A stretch of DNA of 64,000 bases from Mesorhizobium liriopis (lineage in GTDB: Bacteria; Pseudomonadota; Alphaproteobacteria; Rhizobiales; Rhizobiaceae). Shown piece by piece: positions 11,081 through 20,700 of this stretch. The translations under genes were made by a program, and so were the position numbers. The notes beneath the pieces are model-generated. The model did not search any database. It had not been told where the DNA came from and saw nothing but the letters and a program-made list of their open reading frames with translations. The first letter of the stretch is position 1, and every line of letters begins with the position of its first letter. The stretch lies in NCBI RefSeq assembly GCF_024053505.1, contig NZ_JAMXQS010000010.1, positions 1 to 64,000 of the forward strand, in the 5' to 3' direction.

Positions 11081-13381
11081 TTGGCGCGCAGCATCTCGGG
11101 CCGCAAGAAACCCACCAAGAGCGAGCGGGCGGAAAGCCCCTCGCAATTCCTGCCCTCGCGCGAGGAAATCCTCCGCTTCATCTCGGAAAACCCGGAGCAG
11201 GCGGGCAAGCGCGAGATCGCGAAAGCCTTCAACATCAAGGGCTCCGACCGCACCTGGCTGAAGGACCAGCTCCGCGGGCTGGAAGATGACGGTGCCATCA
11301 CCAAGCGCCGCAAGCGCCTGAGTCGCCCCGGCGAACTGCCGCCCGTCGGCACGCTCGTCATCTTCGGCCGCGACGCTCACGGCCACCTCCTCGCCCGACA
11401 GGATGGCAACGAAGCATCGGACGCCGTCGTTTCCATCGCCCCGCCACGCGGCGAGCGCGGCGCGAAGACGCCCACGGCTGGTGTCGGCGACCGCGTTCTC
11501 GCCAAGATCTTCCGTGGCCGCGAGGAAGATGGCGCACCGGTCTGGACCGCGCGCGTCATGAAGGTTCTCGCCAAGCGCGAAGCCGCCCTTCTCGGCATCC
11601 TGCGCCAGACCGCAGACGGCTCCTTCCGCCTCGATCCGACCCAGAAGCGCCAGAGCGAAATGGCGATCGACGCCGAAGACCTCGGCGGCGCTGTCGCCGG
11701 CGATCTGGTCGAGGCCGAATCCCTTCGCAGCTCCGGCTATGGCCTGCCCCGTGCCCGCGTCACCGCCGTTGTCGGCTCGCTCGCCAACGAAAAGGCCGTC
11801 TCGCTCATCGCGCTGCACGAGCACGGCATCCCCTACCGCTTCCCGCAGGAGGTCTTGGACGAGGCCAACGAAGCCAGACCCGCAAGCCTCGCCAACCGCG
11901 AGGACTGGCGCACGCTTCCCCTCGTCACCATCGATCCGGCCGACGCCAAGGACCACGACGACGCCGTCCATGCCGAGCCCGACCCGGATGAAGCCAATCC
12001 CGGCGGCCACATCGTCACGGTCGCCATCGCCGATGTCGCCGCCTATGTCCGCCCCGGCACCCCGCTCGACCGCGAAGCGCTGCGGCGCGGCAATTCCGTC
12101 TATTTCCCCGACCGCGTCGTGCCGATGCTGCCCGAGCGCATCTCGAACGACCTCTGCTCGCTTCGCCCCCTGGAAGACCGCCCGGCCCTTGCCGTCCGCA
12201 TGTTCTTCACGGCGGATGGCCGAAAGCTCCGCCACACCTTCCACCGCATCATGATGCGCTCGCATGCCAGGCTCGCCTATGCGCAGGCGCAGGCGGCCAT
12301 CGACGGCCAGACGGACGAGACGACCGCTCCGATCCTCGAGACCATCCTGCACCCTCTCTGGGATGCCTACCGCGCCATGGCGCGCGGCCGCGATACGCGC
12401 CAGCCGCTCGACCTTGACCTGCCCGAACGCAAGATTCTCCTGAAGCCCGATGGCACCGTGGATCGCGTAATCGTGCCCGACCGCCTCGAAGCCCATCGCC
12501 TCATCGAGGAGATGATGATCCAGGCCAACGTCGCGGCCGCCGAAACGCTGGAAGCCAGGAAGCAGGCGCTCATCTACCGCATCCACGACGCGCCCTCGCT
12601 CGCCAAGCAGGAATCCTTGCGCGAATATCTGCAGACCATCGGCATGTCGCTGGCGCGTGGACCCGCATTGCGCCCGGCGCAGTTCAATTCCATCCTCGAA
12701 CGCGTGCGTGGCGCTTCCACCGAGCAGCTCACCAACGAAGTCGTGTTGCGCTCCCAGAGCCAGGCCGAGTATGCGCCGGCCAATATCGGCCATTTCGGCC
12801 TCAACCTGAAACGCTACGCGCATTTCACCTCGCCGATCCGCCGCTATGCCGACCTGATCGTCCACCGCGCGCTGATCACGGCGCTGTCGCTCGGCCATGA
12901 CGGCATGCGCCCCGGCGACGAAAGCCGGCTCGAAGAGGTCTCGACGCTGATTTCCGCCAGCGAGCGCCGCGCCATGGCGGCCGAGCGCGACACGGTGGAT
13001 CGCCTCGTGGCCGGCTACCTCGCCGGCCGCCTCAACGAGACCTTCGAGGGCCGCGTGTCGGGCGTCACCAAGTCCGGCCTGTTCGTTTCCCTGCCGCAAT
13101 ATGGCGCGGATGGCTTCGTGCCCATTTCAACGCTGGGCGACGATTACTATATCTTCGACGAGGCCGCGCGCGCACTTGTCGGGCAGCGCACCGGCCAGGG
13201 CTACCAGCTTGCCGACCCCGTGACGGTCAAGCTGGTGGAGGTCGCACCGGTCGCAGGCGCCATGCGTTTCGAGATCGAAAGCGATGCGAAGCAACTTTCG
13301 CCCGGCCAGCGCAGTTTCCACAAGGCAGTCCGCGGCAAGGCCCGCCAACGCGCCTCCGTGGGGAAACGCCGCAGGAGTTAG
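11081..13381 (+). CDS. rnr: Ribonuclease R
   Basis: RNase R is a processive 3'-5' exoribonuclease that degrades structured RNA and takes part in rRNA quality control and trans-translation. The 766-residue frame opens with TTG at 11081, 1 nt after the topA stop. The N-terminal winged helix (KREIAKAFNIKG), cold-shock-like domain, RNB catalytic core with the acidic cluster DPADAKDHDDAVH, and a C-terminal S1 domain (FEGRVSGVTKSGLFVSLP) are all visible. No good Shine-Dalgarno precedes the TTG, so it probably depends on topA translation. A 3-nt gap leads to the DUF983 gene. Confidence 0.97.
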   Translation: MARSISGRKKPTKSERAESPSQFLPSREEILRFISENPEQAGKREIAKAFNIKGSDRTWLKDQLRGLEDDGAITKRRKRLSRPGELPPVGTLVIFGRDAHGHLLARQDGNEASDAVVSIAPPRGERGAKTPTAGVGDRVLAKIFRGREEDGAPVWTARVMKVLAKREAALLGILRQTADGSFRLDPTQKRQSEMAIDAEDLGGAVAGDLVEAESLRSSGYGLPRARVTAVVGSLANEKAVSLIALHEHGIPYRFPQEVLDEANEARPASLANREDWRTLPLVTIDPADAKDHDDAVHAEPDPDEANPGGHIVTVAIADVAAYVRPGTPLDREALRRGNSVYFPDRVVPMLPERISNDLCSLRPLEDRPALAVRMFFTADGRKLRHTFHRIMMRSHARLAYAQAQAAIDGQTDETTAPILETILHPLWDAYRAMARGRDTRQPLDLDLPERKILLKPDGTVDRVIVPDRLEAHRLIEEMMIQANVAAAETLEARKQALIYRIHDAPSLAKQESLREYLQTIGMSLARGPALRPAQFNSILERVRGASTEQLTNEVVLRSQSQAEYAPANIGHFGLNLKRYAHFTSPIRRYADLIVHRALITALSLGHDGMRPGDESRLEEVSTLISASERRAMAAERDTVDRLVAGYLAGRLNETFEGRVSGVTKSGLFVSLPQYGADGFVPISTLGDDYYIFDEAARALVGQRTGQGYQLADPVTVKLVEVAPVAGAMRFEIESDAKQLSPGQRSFHKAVRGKARQRASVGKRRRS

Positions 13382-13384
13382 CAG

Positions 13385-13840
13385 ATGACCGATACCGCCT
13401 ATGGGGAAACCATCGAAGTCAGCCCCGCCCGCTCCTTGCCGCTCGCCATGTGGCGCGGCGCCTGTTCGCGCTGCCCGAATTGCGGCGAGGGCAAGCTCTT
13501 CGCTTCCTTCGTCAAGACGGTGCCGGCCTGCGAGCATTGCGGCGAGGTGATCGAGCACCATCGCGCCGACGATCTGCCCGCCTATCTCACCATGTTCGTG
13601 GTCGGCCACGTGGTCGTCGGCCTGTTCATGGGCTTCGAGGCGACGACCAACCTTTCGGCCTGGCAGCACCTCGCCATCTGGGTGCCGATCACCATCGTCA
13701 TGTCGCTCGCTCTCCTTCGTCCCATCAAGGGCGCGACCGTCGGCCTGCAATGGGCGCTGCGCATGCACGGCTTCGGCGAGCACAAGGATGAGATCGAGAC
13801 CCATCCCGAGGCGAGCGGCAACACGCGAAACGCAGTCTAG
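13385..13840 (+). CDS. DUF983 membrane protein
   Basis: A 151-residue protein of the DUF983 family, function unknown. It has two CxxC pairs (CSRCPNCGEGKLF then CEHCGEV), likely a zinc ribbon, followed by two hydrophobic segments (YLTMFVVGHVVVGLFM and LAIWVPITIVMSLALL). This arrangement is the family hallmark. It is the last gene of the tight topA-rnr-DUF983 run and precedes the separate rpmG transcript. Confidence 0.9.
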   Translation: MTDTAYGETIEVSPARSLPLAMWRGACSRCPNCGEGKLFASFVKTVPACEHCGEVIEHHRADDLPAYLTMFVVGHVVVGLFMGFEATTNLSAWQHLAIWVPITIVMSLALLRPIKGATVGLQWALRMHGFGEHKDEIETHPEASGNTRNAV

Positions 13841-13853
13841 CCGTTGCGAATGC

Positions 13854-13882
13854 TTGACTTTTGGCGACTCCCCGGTCTATGT
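13854..13882 (+). promoter_or_regulatory. Sigma-70-type promoter for rpmG
   Basis: TTGACT (13854-13859), 17-nt spacer, CTATGT (13877-13882). It lies between the DUF983 stop and the rpmG start and predicts an 80-85 nt leader. Confidence 0.55.
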
Positions 13883-13972
13883 CGCCGCCGAACGTCGCGT
13901 CTCCGTGCAGCCGATCCGAGCTGTTCCGATCCGGCCGCGGCACATCAACCATCAGATTAGTGGACCGCGACG

Positions 13973-14140
13973 ATGGCAAAAGCAGCCAATATCAAGATCA
14001 AGCTTCTTTCGACCGCCGACACCGGCTTCTTCTATGTGACGAGCAAGAACAGCCGCACCAAGACCGACAAGATGTCGTTCCGCAAGTACGACCCGATCGC
14101 GAAGAAGCACGTCGAATTCAAGGAAACCAAGATCAAGTAA
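13973..14140 (+). CDS. rpmG: 50S ribosomal protein L33
   Basis: L33 is a small large-subunit protein near the E site. The 55-residue product reads [22 protein letters not shown] and continues with the family motif [19 protein letters not shown]. It lacks the CxxC zinc pairs, so it is the zinc-independent form. It has its own promoter (13854-13882) and ends just before a strong terminator (14165-14186). Confidence 0.97.
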   Translation: MAKAANIKIKLLSTADTGFFYVTSKNSRTKTDKMSFRKYDPIAKKHVEFKETKIK

Positions 14141-14164
14141 GAGCTTGGACCTACAAACAGCAAA

Positions 14165-14186
14165 GCCGCCCTCGGGCGGCTTTTTT
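14165..14186 (+). terminator. Rho-independent terminator of rpmG
   Basis: GCCGCC (14165-14170), CTCG loop, GGCGGC (14175-14180), then six T (14181-14186). It ends 28 bp before the convergent divK stop. Confidence 0.9.
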
Positions 14187-14213
14187 GTTGGGCTGTTGTC
14201 TGATCGATGCGGC

Positions 14214-14585
14214 TCAGGAATCGCCGAGATAGGAGCGGATCGTCTCGATGAAGCGCGGCACGGAGATGGGCTTGGAGATATAGGCCTCGCACCCGCCCTG
14301 CCGGATACGCTCCTCGTCGCCCTTCATGGCGAAGGCCGTCACCGCGATCACCGGGATCGTGTGCAGATCGTCGTCCTGCTTGAGCCATTTGGTCACTTCC
14401 AGCCCCGACACTTCCGGCAGCTGGATATCCATCAGGATCAGGTCGGGCCGGTGGCTGCGCGCCAGGTCCAGCGCCTCGAGCCCGTTGCGGGTCCGGACCG
14501 TCTGGTAGCCGCTCGCCTCGATCAGGTCGCGGAACAGCTTCATGTTGAGCTCGTTGTCTTCGACGATCATAACCTTCTTAGACAT
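14214..14585 (-). CDS. divK: Single-domain response regulator DivK
   Basis: DivK is a stand-alone receiver that acts with the DivJ/PleC kinases in alphaproteobacterial cell-cycle control, upstream of the CckA-CtrA phosphorelay. The 123-residue product is a receiver without output domain: acidic pocket VEDNELN, phosphoacceptor aspartate in [14 protein letters not shown], then the conserved Thr in AVTAFAM and Lys in ISKPIS. In many relatives divK is followed by the diguanylate cyclase gene pleD; here the next feature downstream is the convergent rpmG terminator, so pleD is absent from the locus. Confidence 0.95.
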   Translation of the reverse strand: MSKKVMIVEDNELNMKLFRDLIEASGYQTVRTRNGLEALDLARSHRPDLILMDIQLPEVSGLEVTKWLKQDDDLHTIPVIAVTAFAMKGDEERIRQGGCEAYISKPISVPRFIETIRSYLGDS

Positions 14586-14695
14586 GCGAGCCCCGAATCG
14601 TTTTCCCGTGTGCTTCTAGCATCTGTGTCGCGGGCCGCATCTCCCCAAAAATTGAACGCCCGGACACGAAACGGAACAAGGGAGAACGGCGCGCC

Positions 14696-14986
14696 ATGAA
14701 GCTCGACCAGGAGGCCGCCCAGGCCTTGGCGATACAGGCCTTGGCCTTTGTCGCCAGCGATCCGGATCTCTTGCCGCGTTTCCTGTCAATCACCGGGATT
14801 GAAGCCGACACCATCAGATTGGCCGCGCGCGAGCCCGGCTTCCTGGCCGGCGTTCTGCAATTCGTGGCGAACCACGAGCCCACTTTGTTATCCTTCGCGG
14901 AAAGTGCGGGCATCAAGCCGCAGACCGTGATGGATGCCATGCGCGCCCTGCCCCTCGGCACTGAAGACTATGACAGGTCCATATGA
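14696..14986 (+). CDS. DUF3572 family protein
   Basis: A 96-residue helical, acidic protein matching the DUF3572 pattern (AAQALAIQALAFVASDPDLLPRF, then GLAGVLQF-type and HEPTLLSFAE segments). No enzyme motif is visible and the family has no known role. AAGGGAG lies about 10 nt before the ATG. It overlaps the next start by 4 nt, so it is coupled to the HAD-like gene. Confidence 0.85.
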   Translation: MKLDQEAAQALAIQALAFVASDPDLLPRFLSITGIEADTIRLAAREPGFLAGVLQFVANHEPTLLSFAESAGIKPQTVMDAMRALPLGTEDYDRSI

Positions 14987-15639
14987 GCGAAGATGAAGAA
15001 ACCCGCCGCCAGATCGGCGAACTGCAGCACGACGACCGTCCGCTTCTGGTGGTCGATGTCGACGAGGTCGTGCTCGAATTCGTCACGCCCTTCGGCAATT
15101 ACCTCGCCTCGCAGGACCTCGATCTCGGCCTCGACAAGTTCGCTCTGCACGGCAACATCTTCGCGCGGGGCACGCGAGAGGCCATCGCCGACGAGCGCGT
15201 CACGGCCCTCATCGACGAATTCTGGGACGTGCAGGCCGATTGGCAGCAACTCGCGCTCGGCGCGCCCGAAGCGCTCGCCGCACTCTCCAACGACGCACAG
15301 GTGGTGCTCCTGACCGCCATGCCGCACCGTGCCCGCGAGCATCGACGCAAGCATTTGGAATCGCTCGGCCTGCCCTACGCGCTTCTCACCACGGAGCGCG
15401 CCAAGGGCCCGGCCGTCGCCCAGATCCGCAACGGTTCGCGCCCCGTCGCCTTCGTGGACGACATCGTGCGCAATCACCTCTCCGTCCGCGATACCGTGCC
15501 CGACGCAGCCCTCTTCCAGCTCATGGCCCACGGGGGCCTGCGCGCGCTGATGGGCGAAATCCCCGCCGGCATCACCGCCGTCGCCGATTGGGAAGAGGCG
15601 CAGCCGCTCATCGCGCAGTCGCTGGGCATCGCGGCCTGA
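14983..15639 (+). CDS. HAD-superfamily hydrolase-like protein
   Basis: A 218-residue soluble protein with haloacid-dehalogenase motifs: motif I VVDVDEVVLEF (nucleophile D25, second acid D27), motif II threonine in LLTAMP and a late acidic motif FVDDIVRNHL. This fits a phosphatase-like HAD enzyme of unknown substrate. It is coupled to the DUF3572 gene. In Hyphomicrobiales this pair commonly sits between divK and dinB, as here. Confidence 0.82.
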   Translation: MSEDEETRRQIGELQHDDRPLLVVDVDEVVLEFVTPFGNYLASQDLDLGLDKFALHGNIFARGTREAIADERVTALIDEFWDVQADWQQLALGAPEALAALSNDAQVVLLTAMPHRAREHRRKHLESLGLPYALLTTERAKGPAVAQIRNGSRPVAFVDDIVRNHLSVRDTVPDAALFQLMAHGGLRALMGEIPAGITAVADWEEAQPLIAQSLGIAA

Positions 15640-15711
15640 CCAAGTCAACGGTGGAGACCGACGCCGCCCCGATTGCGACTCTCCGCACATCGGCGTAGCT
15701 TCGTTCTTCCA

Positions 15712-17085
15712 ATGTTCCGCCTGAACGACCCCAAGCTCGGCTTCTGCCGTGACTGCCTGGCGCCCCGCCGGGCAGCCGCGTCACGCCGCTGCGCCGGCTG
15801 TGGTTCCCCCCGCGTTCTCGTTCATGACGAACTCTACGAGCTGCGCATCGCCCATATCGACTGCGACGCCTTTTACGCGTCCATTGAAAAACGCGACCGG
15901 CCCGAGCTGCGCGACAAGCCCTTGATCGTCGGCGGCGGCAAACGCGGCGTTGTTTCCACCGCCTGCTACCTCGCCCGCATCAAGGGCGTGCGCTCGGCCA
16001 TGCCCATGTTCAAGGCCTTGGAGCTCTGCCCCGAGGCCGTCGTCGTCAAGCCGGAAATGGAGAAATATGCGAGTGCTGGCAGGCAGGTCCGCGCCATGAT
16101 GCAGGCGCTGACTCCCTTGGTCGAACCCGTTTCCATCGACGAAGCCTTTCTCGACCTGTCGGGCACCGAGCGCATGCACGGCGCCCCGCCCGCCTTCATC
16201 CTCGCCCGCTTCGCGCAGGATGTGGAGCGCGAGTTGGGCATCTCGGTCTCGGTCGGCCTGTCCTACTGCAAGTTCCTGGCGAAGATGGCGTCGGACTTGA
16301 AGAAACCGCGCGGCTTCGCCGTGATCGGCAAGGCCGAGGCGCCCGCCTTCCTCGCCGAGCAGCCCGTCACCATGATCTGGGGCGTGGGCCAGGCCTTTGC
16401 GCAGGTGCTCCATCGCGACGGCATCCGCACCATCGGCCAGCTCCAGCGCATGGAACAGGGCGACCTCCTGCGCCGCTACGGCTCGATGGGCAACCGCCTC
16501 TTCCGCCTGTCGCGTGGCGACGACACGCGCCGCGTGGAGCCGAGCAACGAGCGCAAGAGCGTGTCGGCCGAAACCACCTTCGACAACGATCTCGCCACCG
16601 CCGCCGACCTCGTTCCCGTCTTGCGCGCCCTCAGCGAGAAGGTCTCGGCCCGCCTGAAGAAAGGCGACACCGCCGGACAAACGGTCACGCTCAAGCTCAA
16701 GACGCAGGACTTCAAGACCCGCACCCGCAACCAGCGCCTTCCCGACCCCACCCGCCTCGCCGACCGCATCTTCGAGACCGGTCTCGGCCTGCTGCGCAAG
16801 GAAACCGACGGCACCCGCTTTCGCCTGCTCGGCATCGGCGTCTCCGACCTCAGCGACACCGCGCGCGCCGACCCGCCCGACCTCATCGACCTGCGCAGCC
16901 GCAAGCGCGCTCTCGCCGAAACTGCCGTCGACGCGCTCCGCGAGAAATACGGCCTCCGCGCCATTGAGACAGGCTACACTTTCGGCAAAGGCACCAAAGG
17001 CCGCCCACCCCGCGCCGAAAGCACCGACACCCCCAGCATGCGCCCGCCCGAATTCTGGGACGAAATGGACCTGCCGGACGCGTGA
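15712..17085 (+). CDS. dinB: DNA polymerase IV with N-terminal zinc-finger-like segment
   Basis: Y-family translesion polymerase. The ATG at 15712 gives 457 residues; an upstream in-frame TTG at 15673 is not needed. Before the polymerase core there is a short segment with two CxxC pairs (FCRDC and RCAGC), probably a zinc finger. Core motifs follow: [12 protein letters not shown] (catalytic aspartate), [11 protein letters not shown] (catalytic Asp-Glu), helix-hairpin-helix [12 protein letters not shown] and the little-finger domain. The C-terminus has a Pro-rich tail, and I cannot identify a clear beta-clamp motif. LexA control is plausible, but I see no convincing GTTC-type box upstream. Confidence 0.93.
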   Translation: MFRLNDPKLGFCRDCLAPRRAAASRRCAGCGSPRVLVHDELYELRIAHIDCDAFYASIEKRDRPELRDKPLIVGGGKRGVVSTACYLARIKGVRSAMPMFKALELCPEAVVVKPEMEKYASAGRQVRAMMQALTPLVEPVSIDEAFLDLSGTERMHGAPPAFILARFAQDVERELGISVSVGLSYCKFLAKMASDLKKPRGFAVIGKAEAPAFLAEQPVTMIWGVGQAFAQVLHRDGIRTIGQLQRMEQGDLLRRYGSMGNRLFRLSRGDDTRRVEPSNERKSVSAETTFDNDLATAADLVPVLRALSEKVSARLKKGDTAGQTVTLKLKTQDFKTRTRNQRLPDPTRLADRIFETGLGLLRKETDGTRFRLLGIGVSDLSDTARADPPDLIDLRSRKRALAETAVDALREKYGLRAIETGYTFGKGTKGRPPRAESTDTPSMRPPEFWDEMDLPDA

Positions 17086-17126
17086 CGGCCGCTCCGGCAA
17101 CGACAAACAGGTGGATTGATCACTCG

Positions 17127-17262
17127 CCCCATACCCCTCCCCACAAGGAGGAGGGGAACGTCGCCGTGGCTTTCTCTCCTGTCAGCCAGACCTCAAGCTT
17201 CAAGGTAAATCACAGCGCCGACGCCCTCCCTCCCCCTTGTGGGGAGGGATACAGGGTGGGGG
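17127..17262. repeat. Inverted pair of a short C/G-rich dispersed element
   Basis: CCTCCCCACAAGG at 17136-17148 recurs as its exact reverse complement CCTTGTGGGGAGG at 17235-17247, and the similarity extends outward with mismatches (17127-17156 against 17224-17262). The two units flank about 85 bp. No coding content. Confidence 0.6.
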
Positions 17263-17522
17263 TAACCTCTCCACCCGCACAGCTTTCCAAGCAAAAGCCC
17301 ACCAAGAACCCAAAAAATCTCATCCACCCCCTCCCACCCCTCCCTTACCCTCCTCCTCGCGTCCTCCACGGGGCATCGGTCATGACGGTGATTGCGTGGG
17401 AGAAGCCGGTGCCGGGCTGGGGAAGTTGACGAATGACCCTGGGTGATGAGCCCCTAAGCCCGGGCCCCAAGTGAGGAGCGTGGGTAGCGCCGCGTTCTGT
17501 GGACCTAGGGCAAGAACACCGA

Positions 17523-17585
17523 AGCGGGCGGCCGCGAGGTTGCACCACTCATACCATCTGCCGAGCGACCAAGCGGCCGCCCGCT
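17523..17585. repeat. 13-bp perfect inverted repeat
   Basis: AGCGGGCGGCCGC (17523-17535) pairs with GCGGCCGCCCGCT (17573-17585) across a 37-nt loop. It could form a stable RNA hairpin in the long dnaE leader region, or be a dispersed element. No T-run follows, so it is not a standard terminator. Confidence 0.45.
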
Positions 17586-17794
17586 CCCCGATCTTTTCCA
17601 GAACTCGGCCCCGCGGCGCGAGATCGCACTGCCATGGAATCGCGCTAATATGTCCGCGTCACCCGATCACAATCGCCTCGCCGGCGAAGCTTTCCCCCGC
17701 TTATTCCCCATGCCAATTAGACTCTCTTCATCGAAATACGGACACTGTGCGTTCAAGCGGGATGAGTCTTTGCGATTCCCCGCAAGGAGACGGC

Positions 17795-20700
17795 ATGGCA
17801 TCTGAACGGCAATCGCGGGACCCCATCGTCCGCGCGGCGGAAGCGGCAAAGCTGCCCAAAGCCCCCCCGCCGCCGGAGAAACCCACCTTCATCCACTTGC
17901 GGGTCCATTCCGCCTATTCGCTGCTGGAAGGCGCGCTGACCGTCGGCAAGACGCTCGGCTATGCGGTCGCCGACCGCGCGCCCGCCATCGGCATCGCCGA
18001 CACCGGCAACATGTTCGGTGCCATGGAATTCGCCCAGAAGGCCACCAAGGAAGGCGTGCAGCCGCTCATCAGCCTGCAGCTCGATGTCTGCTTTCCCGTC
18101 GAGCCGGAGGATCCCACCAGGAAGAGCTTCCGCAAGGAGAAGCTCGAATGCCACCCGATCGTGCTGATCGCCGCCACTGAAACCGGCTACCGCAACCTCG
18201 TGATGCTGGTCTCGAAGCTCCATCTCGAAAACGAGCAGGGCGACCCGATCCACATCAAGCACTACAAGCTCGAAACCTGGTCCGACGGCCTGATCTGCCT
18301 CACCGGCGGCCCGCGCGGCCCCATCGGCACGGCAGTCGCCCAAGGCAACATGGACGCCGCTGAACAGCGTCTCAACGAGCTCAAGCGCTATTTCGGCGAC
18401 CGTCTCTATGTCGAGATCGAGCGCGTCGGCGCCTATGACCGCCGCATCGAGGCCGCGACCGTCGCCCTCGCCTACCGCCACGACCTGCCCATCGTCGCCA
18501 CCAATGAGGCCTTCTTCCTCAAGCGCGAGGACTACGAGGCGCATGACGCGCTGCTCGCCATCGCCGAAGGCTCGGTCGTCGCCGAAGACAACCGCCGTCG
18601 CCTCTCGCCCGACAACCACCTGCGCCCGCAGGCCGAGATGGCGGCACTCTTCGCCGACCTGCCGGAAGCGCTCGAAAATACCGTCGAGATCGCGCGCCGC
18701 TGTTCCTACTACCCGAAAAAGCGCGCGCCGATCCTGCCGCGCTTCACCACCGGCAATGCCTCAACCCCCGAGGAGGCCGAAAAGGCGGAAGCCCTCGAAC
18801 TGCGGCGCCAGGCCCAAGAAGGCCTGAAAATGCGCCTCGACGCGCACGGCCCCACCCAAGGCTTCACCCCCGAAGACTACGAAAAGCGCCTCGATTTCGA
18901 GCTCGGCATCATCGAGCGCATGAAGTTCCCCGGCTACTTCCTGATCGTCGCCGACTTCATCAAATGGGCCAAGGCGCATGACATACCCGTGGGCCCCGGC
19001 CGTGGCTCGGGCGCCGGCAGCCTCGTCGCCTACGCGCTCACCATCACTGACATCGACCCCTTGCGCTTCTCGCTCCTCTTCGAGCGCTTCCTCAATCCCG
19101 ATCGCGTGTCGATGCCCGACTTCGACATCGACTTCTGCCAGGACCGCCGCGAAGAAGTGATCCGCTATGTGCGAGACCGCTACGGCCACAAGCAGGTCGG
19201 GCAGATCATCACCTTCGGTTCGCTCCAGCCGCGCGCCGTGCTGCGCGATGTCGGCCGCGTGCTGCAGATGCCCTACGGACAGGTCGATCGCCTGTGCAAG
19301 ATGGTGCCCGCGATCCCGTCCAACCCGGTCACGCTGACGCAGGCCATCGAAGGCGACCACCGCTTCGCGGAAGAAGCCGAGAAGGAGCCCATCGTCCAGA
19401 CTTTGCTCGACATGTCGCTGAAGCTCGAAGGCCTCTACCGTCACGCCTCGACCCATGCGGCCGGCGTCGTCATCGGCGGCCAGCCGCTGGAAGAGATCGT
19501 GCCGGTCTATCGCGACCCGCGCTCCGACATGCCGGTCACGCAGTTCAACATGAAATATGTCGAGGATGCGAGCCTCGTTAAGTTCGACTTCCTCGGCCTC
19601 AAGACGCTCACCACCATCGACCGCGCGGTGAAGCTCGTGCGCCGGCGCGGCATCGATATCGACATCGCCAAGATCCCGCTCGACGACGAGAAGACCTACG
19701 GGATGCTCTCGCGCGGCGAAGTGGTCGGCGTGTTCCAGGTGGAATCCGCCGGCATGCGCAAGGCGCTGATCGGCATGAAGCCCGACCGCATCGAGGACAT
19801 CATCGCGCTCGTCGCCCTCTACCGTCCGGGCCCGATGGAGAACATCCCGACCTACAACGCCCGCAAGCATGGTGAGGAGGAGATCGCCTCGATCCATCCG
19901 ATGATCGACCACCTCGTCAAGGAAACGCAGGGCGTCATCGTTTACCAGGAACAGGTGATGCAGATCGCGCAGGAGCTGTCGGGCTATACGCTCGGCGAGG
20001 CCGACCTGCTCCGCCGCGCCATGGGCAAGAAGATCCGCGCCGAGATGGAAGTGCAGCGCGTGCGCTTCAACGAGGGCGCGGTGAAGAACGGCCTGAAGAA
20101 AGAACAGGCGAACATGATCTTCGATCTGCTCGCCAAGTTCGCCGATTACGGCTTCAACAAGTCCCACGCTGCGGCCTACGCCGTCGTCTCCTACCAGACG
20201 GCCTATCTCAAAGCGCATTACCCGGTCGAATTCCTCGCCGCCTCGATGACGCTCGACATGGGCAACACCGAGAAGCTGAGCGATTTCCGCCAGGACGCGA
20301 TGCGCCTCGGCATCACCGTCGTGCCGCCCTCGGTGCAGACCTCGGACAGCCTGTTCGAAGTGGGCGAGAACAAGATCTTCTACGCGCTCGCCGCCATCAA
20401 GGGCGTGGGCGAAGCTGCCGTCGATCACGTCGTGGCGCTGCGCAAGGAAAAGCCCTTCCAGAACCTCGCCGATTTCGCCTCGCGCATCGATCCCAAGATC
20501 GTCGGCAAGCGCGTGCTCGAAAGCCTGATCGCCGCCGGCGCGCTCGATTGCTTCGGCTACGACCGCGCCTCGCTGATGGGCGGCGTGGACCGCATCATGG
20601 GCATGGCGTCGCGTGCCCGCGAGGACGAAGCGTCGGGCCAGGTCGATATCTTCGGCGCCGCGATGAGCGCCACCCCGCCCACCCTCCATCTCGCGCCGAC

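Larger units (their letters stand above)
17086..17794. other. Gene-free 709-bp region with repeats, upstream of dnaE
   Basis: No coding frame here looks real. The left half holds C/T-rich low-complexity DNA and an inverted pair of short palindromic units (17136-17247). The right half holds a 13-bp inverted repeat (17523-17585). The dnaE promoter must lie towards the right end but is not obvious. Such stretches are typical of dispersed intergenic repeats in Hyphomicrobiales. Confidence 0.6.

Noticed and set aside
17330-17400. CCTCC-rich stretch considered as another anti-Shine-Dalgarno RNA
   Set aside because: There is no stem around the CCTCCTCC run and no DUF1127 gene nearby; it is part of a C/T-rich low-complexity repeat.
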